Shown: positions 25,301 through 31,252 of the stretch, piece after piece
Numbering within the stretch: position 1 is the stretch's first letter
Layout: each line of letters starts with the position of its first letter
Origin: Clostridia bacterium
GTDB lineage: Bacteria > Bacillota > Clostridia > Christensenellales > Aristaeellaceae
Direction: 5' to 3'
DNA length: 64,000 nucleotides
NCBI GenBank assembly: GCA_017501255.1
Contig: JAFVXE010000021.1
Span: 1-64,000, forward strand
Made by a program: the position numbers and the translations under genes
The notes under the pieces: generated by a model
The model's database searches: none
Told to the model about the DNA's origin: nothing
What the model saw: only the letters and a program-made list of their open reading frames with translations

Positions 25301-25514
25301 ACATGGCTTCGCTGAAAACCAGACCAGTGTATTTGGAGGAACCAATATGACGACCTGCCTCCTTGGGGAAGATCAGGTACATGATCACGAGCAGCGCAAG
25401 GAACAGCAGAAGCAGCGGCAACGTCTGCAAAGCACGGTTTTTGCGCTTTTTGGGGGTGTAATCGCGCTTGGGACGGGGCTTGGCCGAATACTGCTGAGGG
25501 GCTTGGTACTGCAT
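22323..25514 (-). CDS. CotH kinase family protein with lamin-tail domains
   Basis: A 1063-residue single-pass membrane protein. A basic, proline-rich cytoplasmic N-terminus leads to a membrane anchor (about 30-49). Outside are three lamin-tail-like domains, each opening with a phrase like FSEAMSANSS, VINEVCPD or ISEVLASND (about 65-160, 220-340, 385-500), then a chitobiase C-terminal-type beta domain (about 525-610). A CotH kinase domain follows (about 640-960), with QKSFKIRAKAKYG and the metal-binding RWIIYDLDYGLF (about 895-907). CotH of Bacillus phosphorylates spore-coat proteins. Here the anchored form could modify surface proteins or polymers, with VTC and DUF4956 as partners in one operon. 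AGGAGG lies before ATG 25514. Confidence 0.9.
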   Translation of the reverse strand: MQYQAPQQYSAKPRPKRDYTPKKRKNRALQTLPLLLLFLALLVIMYLIFPKEAGRHIGSSKYTGLVFSEAMSANSSAVPDENGEFYDWLEIYNGTGEDLDLEGVMLTSRSDRISFYFPSYMLKAGERVIVYCSDSYQLDPTRPFHGKFKLSSAGVHVYMYDPDMYLIDDMVIPTMTADNSYVLTGVDAFGAKQYETTSYYSPGYENTHEGFLAYRSANVTEGGILVINEVCPDPKIGIPDQDGQIVDWIEIRNNGTQPINLGNYYLSDKENKPLKWRFPESAVIPAGGYYLVFCSGKDTLQQNGIPHTNFSISAEMETLVLSDTYGRMVDRFTIENVPEDYSVGRTDAGEMVQFQLTTPGQSNDAAGQAKADELFRAYNYSGVIISEVLASNDVIAVGEGAALTDYVELYNVGAETVDLYGFGLSDNLGRPRRWQFPQWAKIEPGEYMIVYLDSQPQLSTTTEYHTNFSLSRNGGETITFCDPTGRVLDRIPLSMIPTDHSYGRTLGNNGFFYYDAPTPGAANQSGYYGYVSTPSFSLPGGEYKGNVQVTISIPANSHVYYTMDGSIPTQENGSRYEPGTIFDLSHVTVLRARAFDPTGKLQPSEVITQSYMMNLYHAFPVVSLVADPDVLWNEETGMLSTGGELKKEKIPFEKLDGSDPNYRTYGKEPHEGHIEIYEKDGTQLVSQAVDFSLQGQYSLDMPQKSFKIRAKAKYGNKYFEAALFEDRPFTQYKSFVLRISGNDNAWTRLIDGFQDRLITCFNEYTDTPSTLIYQAWKPVAVYLNGTYWGHYNMRERVDRYFVAQHEGLSLEEADNMDILEASGRTVVWGSSKEYRNMIERVEESSPGESEEDLQYILDNIDVDNYFDYMAFEMFFGNSDPGNIRFYKLKEEGAKWRWIIYDLDYGLFNSGFDSVTSYLKPEGAGQQRINNTLIRKLLENDEMKVKFLTRLGEIYQFLTTDTMIAELDKMVAILEPEMPLHFARWAEDTDKAIMADNPTTPEGALRYWNTRITRLKNTLKKRPTYFYEMVQERLELTDDQMLLFFGPKPELPEDATYTEGKKWS

Positions 25515-25545
25515 ACATGAACCTCCTTTCGTATTTCGTGGCGTC

Positions 25546-25562
25546 GCACAGTCAAACTGTGC
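25546..25562. repeat. Hairpin in the leader of the CotH operon
   Basis: GCACAGT and ACTGTGC pair perfectly around CAA, 32 bases upstream of the CotH start. It could be an operator or leader hairpin; no clear -35 was found upstream, although TATACT occurs on the minus strand near 25575. Confidence 0.45.
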
Positions 25563-25649
25563 AGATGGATATAGTATACCATATACCGGGCGGATTGCAT
25601 ACCCAAAACGCTGTACAGATTGTAAATTTCAATGGATCATTCCATAAAC

Positions 25650-25690
25650 AAAAAGGGGATTCCCCCGGTTATGAAACCGGAAGAATCCCA
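25650..25690 (-). terminator. Terminator of the cysteine-rich protein gene
   Basis: On the minus strand GGGATTC-TT-CCGGTT pairs with AACCGG-GG-GAATCCC, with a symmetrical internal mismatch, followed by TTTTTG. Confidence 0.85.
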
Positions 25691-25719
25691 GTATCCTGCA
25701 TGGATTGTATCTCTACCAG

Positions 25720-26532
25720 TTACCGGCGGCAACCGTAGCCGCAGCCGCCGTAGGAGCCGGTGTTGCAGGCAGCGTTGCTGATGCTCACCTCGTCGTTGTT
25801 GCAAAGGGAAGCGGGCGGGAACAGAGGCAGTGAGAAGAACTCATCGCACACATTCTCCGCAAACTCTTCGCAGGGCGGAATGGAGCAGAAGCCGTAGGAA
25901 GGAATGAGAATCTCCACCTGCGCCAGCACCTTGAGAATCACCGTGACGCACACCGTCAGCTTGAAGGTGTTGTTGCCTTCATAGGTGCCCGCCACGCAGA
26001 TGGCGCTGACCATGCTCTCCAGGCAGTAAGGCACGATGGATTCATCGGGGATGCTGAGCAGCACATCCTTGTCAACCGTGATAACACCCTTGCCAATGTA
26101 CTCTACGCAGCGGCTATCCACAAAGAGGATGTCGATGGGTACATCCACCTTGCAGCGGACACGGGCAAAGCAGGGACGGTCGCACAGGCGTTCCACAGTC
26201 AGGTTGCGAATGGTGCCTTCCGTGGTGGTGGAGCGGCAGCTTTCAAAGGTGATGGGCGGCACGGGAGCGGAGGTGGGAGCAACGGTTTCCGTGTCGCCCA
26301 GAGGGCCGGAACCGCAGGAGCAGCTGCAGTTGCAGCCACAGTTGCTGCCAGCCACCATGGCGTAGCTGGTGATTACCACTTCCTTGTCATCCAGCTGTTC
26401 CTGCTGCAGGCAGCTGTCATAGACGCGCTTGACCTGCACGCACACTTTTTCCTGGAGACCATCCAGTGCGCTGCCGGAGATAACGCCGGGGCAGGAGCAG
26501 GGATTGGCATTCTTGTAGCTGTAAAAAGACAT
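25720..26532 (-). CDS. Cysteine-rich protein, putative spore-surface component
   Basis: A 270-residue protein from ATG 26532 (AAGGAGG 8 bases upstream). It opens MSFYSYKNANPCSCPGVISG, has a CGCNCSCSCGSG cluster near residue 67, many scattered cysteines, and ends GSYGGCGYGCRR. There is no signal peptide or membrane helix. Cys-rich proteins with Gly/Tyr tails are common in clostridial spore coats and exosporia. Support also comes from a promoter that fits the sigma-K consensus (AC, 16 bases, CATACCGTA). The assignment as a coat protein is inference from composition and promoter; I do not recognise a named family. Confidence 0.7.
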   Translation of the reverse strand: MSFYSYKNANPCSCPGVISGSALDGLQEKVCVQVKRVYDSCLQQEQLDDKEVVITSYAMVAGSNCGCNCSCSCGSGPLGDTETVAPTSAPVPPITFESCRSTTTEGTIRNLTVERLCDRPCFARVRCKVDVPIDILFVDSRCVEYIGKGVITVDKDVLLSIPDESIVPYCLESMVSAICVAGTYEGNNTFKLTVCVTVILKVLAQVEILIPSYGFCSIPPCEEFAENVCDEFFSLPLFPPASLCNNDEVSISNAACNTGSYGGCGYGCRR

Positions 26533-26589
26533 TGGCAAGCCTCCTTCAATCATCTGGCAGGGTACCGGGGTTTTCCTGCCGTTCACTGA

Positions 26590-26616
26590 TACGGTATGCC
26601 AAAGCCCTCTACACGT
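26590..26616 (-). promoter_or_regulatory. Sigma-K-like promoter
   Basis: On the minus strand AC (26615-26616), a 16-base spacer and CATACCGTA (26590-26598) fit the mother-cell sigma-K pattern AC-N16/17-CATANNNTA. Transcription would start about 50 bases before the cysteine-rich gene. Confidence 0.5.
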
Positions 26617-26672
26617 GCAGAAGATTGTGAAAAAATGCGCTACAGGGTAGGAAATGATGGGCCAACGGCTTA

Positions 26673-27233
26673 TCAGTGCTCCACAATGATTACGTCATCT
26701 GGAATATCGCTCACCAGCATGGCCGCAGTATCGGACAGATCAATGGTGTCCATCAGAGGGAACGTCACTTTGCCAATAAAGGAGGTTATGGGGGTGTGGA
26801 CATTCAGTTTGGTATCAATCATTCCCAGATTGCCCGGCAGATTGTTGGCAAAGATGATGCTGCCCGCACTGACCCCGATTACCAGACCATTGGCACGGAT
26901 ATAGGAAAGAAGTTCATCCCGGAAACCGGTTTGATTGATTCTTTCCAGCAGATACGCTGTGGTGCCGCCGCACAGATAGACCACATCAAAGGTTTGCAGC
27001 TCCTGCCTTTCCATGTTTCTATGCAGATCAAAAACCGTGATGTTTTCTTTGGGAATGCCGCATTTCAGAAGATCATCCATACAGTCTGGCAGTACGGCAA
27101 TCGCATCTGCATTGATGGCCGCAGTGGGAATGAATAAGGCCTTGGTATCAGCGGGAGATTTGCCAAGCCAGTGCAAGAAATGCTCTTTGATGGTTTCTGT
27201 TTCAATACCGCAGGAAGTCAACATCAATCTCAT
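26673..27233 (-). CDS. Peptidase S51 (dipeptidase E-like) family protein
   Basis: A 186-residue protein of the S51 family. The nucleophile elbow is GVSAGSII (near residues 125-132) and the preceding motif is YLCGGTTAYLLERI, both diagnostic. S51 dipeptidases cleave Asp-Xaa dipeptides; this short form resembles the stand-alone Bacillus/Clostridium type rather than cyanophycinase. It is cytoplasmic. It lies 19 bp downstream of the RidA gene, so both should be transcribed together from the operator-overlapped promoter near 27.67 kb. Confidence 0.87.
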   Translation of the reverse strand: MRLMLTSCGIETETIKEHFLHWLGKSPADTKALFIPTAAINADAIAVLPDCMDDLLKCGIPKENITVFDLHRNMERQELQTFDVVYLCGGTTAYLLERINQTGFRDELLSYIRANGLVIGVSAGSIIFANNLPGNLGMIDTKLNVHTPITSFIGKVTFPLMDTIDLSDTAAMLVSDIPDDVIIVEH

Positions 27234-27252
27234 TGGGAATGCCTTCTTTCAA

Positions 27253-27621
27253 TCATTGCTCTTTTGCCATAGGTTTGTACGCAAGCCCATCCACCTGACA
27301 GAGGCAGTTTTCCCCCACAAACTCGGTAACCACGGTCATGCGGGCAGGAGCGCCATTCTTGAAATAGTCCCGAAACACATCCGCACCTTTGCGGAAATCC
27401 TCTACATTGCGGATATAATAGGTGATCTGTACCATATCATCCAGAGAAGCGCCAACGCTTTGCAGGGTTCCGGCAAGGCTGTCCAGCGAAGCACGGGTCT
27501 GATATGCCAGATCGTTTACCTCCTGCCCGCCGCCATGATGCGCAAGAAAAATATAGTCGCCTGCCACAACGCAGGAAGAGCAGGTATCATCGCCATAGTG
27601 GTTTGCCATTCGCTGGATCAT
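27253..27621 (-). CDS. RidA-family enamine/imine deaminase-like protein
   Basis: A 122-residue protein from ATG 27621 (GGAGG upstream; the longer frame runs into the operator). RidA-type features are YQTRASLDSLAGTLQSVGASLDDMVQITYYIRN and the C-terminal FVGENCLCQVDGLAY. The usual catalytic Arg region (arginine in ARMTVVTEFVG) is present, with VT in place of the common AR-T-V-V spacing. Family members hydrolyse reactive enamines from PLP enzymes. Its promoter overlaps a large inverted repeat, so it is probably repressed by a TetR-type regulator encoded elsewhere. Confidence 0.88.
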   Translation of the reverse strand: MIQRMANHYGDDTCSSCVVAGDYIFLAHHGGGQEVNDLAYQTRASLDSLAGTLQSVGASLDDMVQITYYIRNVEDFRKGADVFRDYFKNGAPARMTVVTEFVGENCLCQVDGLAYKPMAKEQ

Positions 27622-27644
27622 TTCAAAGCACCTCCAAATAAACA

Positions 27645-27686
27645 GAACATTCGTTCGTATTCGTATGGTAACACGAACGAATGTTC
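27645..27686. promoter_or_regulatory. Large operator overlapping the RidA promoter
   Basis: GAACATTCGTTCGT (27645-27658) is mirrored exactly by ACGAACGAATGTTC (27673-27686) with a 14-base centre. A minus-strand promoter, TTGACA (27688-27693), 17 bases, TACCAT (27665-27670), lies across it. Shape and position fit a TetR/AcrR-family operator. Confidence 0.7.
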
Positions 27687-27718
27687 TTGTCAAGAGGTAT
27701 CCGAAATTACTCTTTTAG

Positions 27719-28405
27719 TTATGCCGTTTTTCTCTTGCCTGCTATGATATGAAACACCGGGAATTCCCGCTGTTTCGCCTGTTCAGGGCACTGATACACA
27801 AGCGAATACCCTTTTGCAACAATACCATAGCGCTCTTCCAGACAGCTAATCCCCTTCAGCAGTTTGCCAAGATAATCGGCCATCTCCTTTTCATTTTCTT
27901 CCCGGAGCAAAGAAATCGCTGGTCTCGCAGCAAAGTGAAGTTCCCAATCCGATTCTGGATACTCCACAATCAAAAGAGGCTGATCCTGAAAAACGATGTT
28001 TCCATCCGTTTTCTCCGCAGCACATTCCTCCACCATCCGATGGTCTGAAAACAGATGAAAATGAACTTGCTGAACCTCCTGTTTCCTGCCCCCGTTGGCA
28101 ACCAGCGTAAACCCTTCCCGATATTCGATCTTGGTGGTTCCAATGGCCTGTGCTGCCTGCCAGATTGCCAGAAAAACCTTGCAAAAGTCGCCCGAAGCCA
28201 TATGCAGCAGACTTCGCACAGCTCGTTTGGGGGCTAAAATCAAATGGTTGGCATAGCAGGGTTTCGGATGGCAGAAAGCAATCACTTCTTTGCTGCAATA
28301 CACCTTCCGAACAGGAATGACCCAACTGAAATGCTGAAAAACAAAGCCTACCGCCTTTTCCATCAAGGGACTTTTCGCCACTTGAAACAAAACCTTCCCC
28401 AGCAT
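27719..28405 (-). CDS. HIT-like (histidine triad) domain protein
   Basis: A 228-residue protein from ATG 28405, where GGAGG sits 7-8 bases upstream; frames further upstream run through the aroK terminator. The segment CHPKPCYANHLILAPKRAVRSLLH resembles the HIT N-terminal region, and EVQQVHFHLFSD matches the HxHxHxx motif with the first His replaced by Gln. The central and last His of the HFH core remain. HIT proteins are nucleotide hydrolases or transferases. An extra C-terminal part of about 90 residues is unlike classic 110-140-residue HIT proteins. Activity is uncertain because of the changed triad. Confidence 0.65.
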   Translation of the reverse strand: MLGKVLFQVAKSPLMEKAVGFVFQHFSWVIPVRKVYCSKEVIAFCHPKPCYANHLILAPKRAVRSLLHMASGDFCKVFLAIWQAAQAIGTTKIEYREGFTLVANGGRKQEVQQVHFHLFSDHRMVEECAAEKTDGNIVFQDQPLLIVEYPESDWELHFAARPAISLLREENEKEMADYLGKLLKGISCLEERYGIVAKGYSLVYQCPEQAKQREFPVFHIIAGKRKTA

Positions 28406-28442
28406 TCTTTTTCCTCCGCCAATAAAGTAAGCAGAAACATAC

Positions 28443-28476
28443 ATCAAGCCACGACGAACATCCGTCGTGGCTTGAT
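28443..28476 (-). terminator. Terminator after aroK
   Basis: ATCAAGCCACGACG (28443-28456) pairs perfectly over 14 bp with CGTCGTGGCTTGAT (28463-28476). It separates the aroK operon from the HIT-like gene. Confidence 0.8.
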
Positions 28477-28494
28477 CAGTCACTTTTTGAAAAC

Positions 28495-29001
28495 TCAGCA
28501 GAACCGGCTGACCACTTCTTCCAGCGCTGCCAGACCATTCTGGAAGCCATTCCCGTTATCCATCACGATATCCGCCAAGCCACAGTAAATAGGTTTGCGC
28601 TCGTTGAAAAGAGTTTCCACTTCCTCCCGGCTTTTCTGGGCCAGCAGGGGGCGCTTCTCCGCCCGGAAATTGGACATGATATCATCCAGCGGACGATCGA
28701 TATAGACGATCACGCCGTGGTTTTTCATCAGTTCCCGGTTTTCGGGACGCAGGCAGGTGCCGCCGCCGGTGGAAATGATACCGGGGGTAACGCCAACCAG
28801 TTCCTGCAAAAGACGGGTTTCTGCATCACGGAAAGCCTGATCACCAAACCGCTGCCACAACTGCGCCGTATCCATACCCGTCACTTCGGTCAGGTATACG
28901 TCCATATCCAGATACGGCAGCTGCATTTTGCCAGCCACCCGGCGGCCAAGCGCACTTTTCCCGCTGCCCGGCATCCCGATCAAAAAGATATGTCGATCCA
29001 C
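28495..29001 (-). CDS. aroK: Shikimate kinase
   Basis: A 168-residue kinase with the P-loop GMPGSGKS at residues 9-16, the substrate-binding DMDVYLTE motif (Asp32/34), FRDAETRLL and the ISTGGGTCLRPEN loop, and the lid RAEKRPLL. It phosphorylates shikimate in aromatic amino acid synthesis. It is the last gene of a run that includes the two-component system (29 bp downstream of the histidine kinase). No other aro genes lie in the window. Confidence 0.95.
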   Translation of the reverse strand: MDRHIFLIGMPGSGKSALGRRVAGKMQLPYLDMDVYLTEVTGMDTAQLWQRFGDQAFRDAETRLLQELVGVTPGIISTGGGTCLRPENRELMKNHGVIVYIDRPLDDIMSNFRAEKRPLLAQKSREEVETLFNERKPIYCGLADIVMDNGNGFQNGLAALEEVVSRFC

Positions 29002-29030
29002 CCCGATTCCTCCTTTGTATGGTACGGGTT

Positions 29031-30503
29031 TCAGCCTTCCAGCCTGAGCGGCTCCACACGGCTGCGTGCCAGTGTAAAGCGGAAACAGGTATCCTGTTCC
29101 TCCGCAAGAAGCATGATGCTCTGATTATGCATCTGCATAATCTGCTGGCTGATGCTCAGCCCCAGACCGGTTCCCTGACCGGCGGTATGGGCTTTATCCG
29201 CCTTATAGAAGCGGTCAAAGATATGCAGCCTGTCCTCCTCCGGAATGGGAGGACCATCATTGGAAATATCCACCGCCACCATGTTATCATGCAACAAAGT
29301 GGTGCAGATTGTCAAGCGTCCGTCCGGCTCGACAAACTTCAAGGCATTGTCAATGATATTGACAACAACCTGCGAGATCCTGTCCTGATCAGCGTGCACA
29401 TAACAGGGTTCCTGTTCAAACTCCATCTGCACATTCAGGTTTTTCTGCTCAATATCCCCCATGCGGCCGATCAGCACCCGGCGAAGCAGCTCATTCACAT
29501 CAAAATCCGACCATTGCAACTGTTCCACGCCATTATCCATACGGCTCAGCTGCAACAGATCGCTGATGAGCCGTTTGAGCCGATTGGTTTCGTCGAACAC
29601 AATTTGCAGATACTGCGGCTGATCCTGCTGGGGAATGGTGCCGTCCAGCATTCCTTCCACAAAGCCGTGGATGCTGGTAATGGGCGAACGAAGTTCATGG
29701 CTCACGTTGGAAACGAATTCCTTTCGGCCTTTTTCAACGGTTTCCAGCTTTTCAGCCATCACATTGAAAGCACCTGCCAGCTGGCGCACTTCGTTGACAC
29801 CCGTCACTTCCGCACGCACATTCAGCTTGCCACGGCTCATGGTCTCCGCTGCACCAGTAATCACTGTCAATGGCTTGACGATACCACGGGTATACAGCGC
29901 TGTGCCGATCATGGCCACCAGGGAAGCAAGGGTGAAGCCCACCACAATCTGCATCAGCAGACCTTGGTATTCTGCTTCAATCACCTGCGTACTGGTATGA
30001 ATCAGCACAGCGCCCTTCACCTGATTATTCTGCTTATATGGCACACCCACCGTCATGATGACGCCGCCGGCAGAATTGACTACCTTGGTGCGTACTTCCT
30101 GACCGTTAAGCACATCCATCAGCAGATGAGAAACATCATCTCCGTCCAGTGTTTCCAGCGCATTGTCGCTGTTACGGGTCAGAAATGCCAGGTTGTCCAT
30201 CACCCGGCCCCGGCTGTCTACAATCATGATGAAAGCATGGTAATCATCATAGACACGCTTGGCCTTCCATTGCAGATACTGCATATCCGAGGAACGGTCA
30301 AAGAAGAACTGGTCGATGCCGTTAGTACGTACATTGGCAGCAAGAAAGGCAATATCACGAGCCTGAGACATCAAGTTTTCCATACGGTTTTCCGTCATGG
30401 TATTGCGGATGGAGATGGCGGAATAGGTGGCGCTGACGAAAGCCATCAGCAGAATAACCACCATAAACAGGGCCAGCAGTCGGCTGAACAGATTTTGAAA
30501 CAT
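29031..30503 (-). CDS. Membrane sensor histidine kinase
   Basis: A 490-residue kinase: membrane helix 1 (about 7-30), an extracytoplasmic sensor of about 150 residues, membrane helix 2 (about 181-205), a HAMP domain (about 206-258), a HisKA domain with phospho-acceptor His269 in FVSNVSHELRSPIT and an HATPase domain with NIIDNALKF and GTGLGLSISQQIM. It would phosphorylate the OmpR-type regulator encoded 14 bp upstream. The sensor has no recognised ligand motif. The layout resembles PhoR/ResE-type kinases; the stimulus is unknown. Confidence 0.95.
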   Translation of the reverse strand: MFQNLFSRLLALFMVVILLMAFVSATYSAISIRNTMTENRMENLMSQARDIAFLAANVRTNGIDQFFFDRSSDMQYLQWKAKRVYDDYHAFIMIVDSRGRVMDNLAFLTRNSDNALETLDGDDVSHLLMDVLNGQEVRTKVVNSAGGVIMTVGVPYKQNNQVKGAVLIHTSTQVIEAEYQGLLMQIVVGFTLASLVAMIGTALYTRGIVKPLTVITGAAETMSRGKLNVRAEVTGVNEVRQLAGAFNVMAEKLETVEKGRKEFVSNVSHELRSPITSIHGFVEGMLDGTIPQQDQPQYLQIVFDETNRLKRLISDLLQLSRMDNGVEQLQWSDFDVNELLRRVLIGRMGDIEQKNLNVQMEFEQEPCYVHADQDRISQVVVNIIDNALKFVEPDGRLTICTTLLHDNMVAVDISNDGPPIPEEDRLHIFDRFYKADKAHTAGQGTGLGLSISQQIMQMHNQSIMLLAEEQDTCFRFTLARSRVEPLRLEG

Positions 30504-30517
30504 CGGTTTCGCCTCCG

Positions 30518-31219
30518 TTATGCCTTCACTTCAAACTTGTAGCCCACCCGGTATACCGTGTGAATCTTCCAGCCATATTGTTCGCAGTCCGGCAGTTTTT
30601 CACGCAGACGCTTGATGTGCACATCCACCGTGCGGCTGTCGCCGAAGAAATCAAAGCCCCATACGTGTTCCAGCAGCTGCGCCCGGGTGAATACCTTGTT
30701 GGGCATGGATGCCAGATAGTAAAGCACTTCCAGTTCCTTGGGCGGCATTTCCACCGCTTCGCCTTCGTAGGTGACCTCATAGCGGGCAAGGCTGACGGTC
30801 AGCTGCGGGAAACGGATGGTATCGTCTTTTTCCTCGGTTTTGGCTTCGGTGCCCGGCGCACGGCGCAGAACCGCTTTCACACGGGCAACCAGCTCCTTGG
30901 TTTCAAAAGGCTTGGTGATGTAGTCATCCGCCCCCAGTTCCAGACCCAGCACCTTGTCGAAGGTCTCGTCCTTTGCGGTGAGCATGATGACGGGAATCCG
31001 GCTGGTTTTGCGAATTTCCTTGAGCACCTGCAGCCCATCCAAACCGGGCAGCATCACATCCAGCAACACCAGCGCAGGGGTATTCTTCTGAAATGCCTCC
31101 AGCGCCGTGTCGCCACGGGCGGCTTCCACCACAGAGAAGCCTTCTTTTTCCAGATACAGTCTGACCAATCGGCTGATATTCGGATCGTCATCCACCAGCA
31201 AAATCTGTTGTTCAGACAT
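30518..31219 (-). CDS. OmpR-family response regulator
   Basis: A 233-residue regulator. The receiver domain (1-120) has the acidic pocket (LLVDDDP), phospho-acceptor Asp54 in LLDVMLPG, and K in IVPVIMLTAKDE-like text; the winged-helix DNA-binding domain (about 135-232) ends GYKFEVKA. It works with the downstream histidine kinase. AAAGGAGG precedes ATG 31219. It lies 33 bp downstream of mutS2, which suggests read-through from that gene. Confidence 0.96.
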   Translation of the reverse strand: MSEQQILLVDDDPNISRLVRLYLEKEGFSVVEAARGDTALEAFQKNTPALVLLDVMLPGLDGLQVLKEIRKTSRIPVIMLTAKDETFDKVLGLELGADDYITKPFETKELVARVKAVLRRAPGTEAKTEEKDDTIRFPQLTVSLARYEVTYEGEAVEMPPKELEVLYYLASMPNKVFTRAQLLEHVWGFDFFGDSRTVDVHIKRLREKLPDCEQYGWKIHTVYRVGYKFEVKA

Positions 31220-31252
31220 AGTGAGTATCCTCCTTTGTTGAAAGATCTGGGT

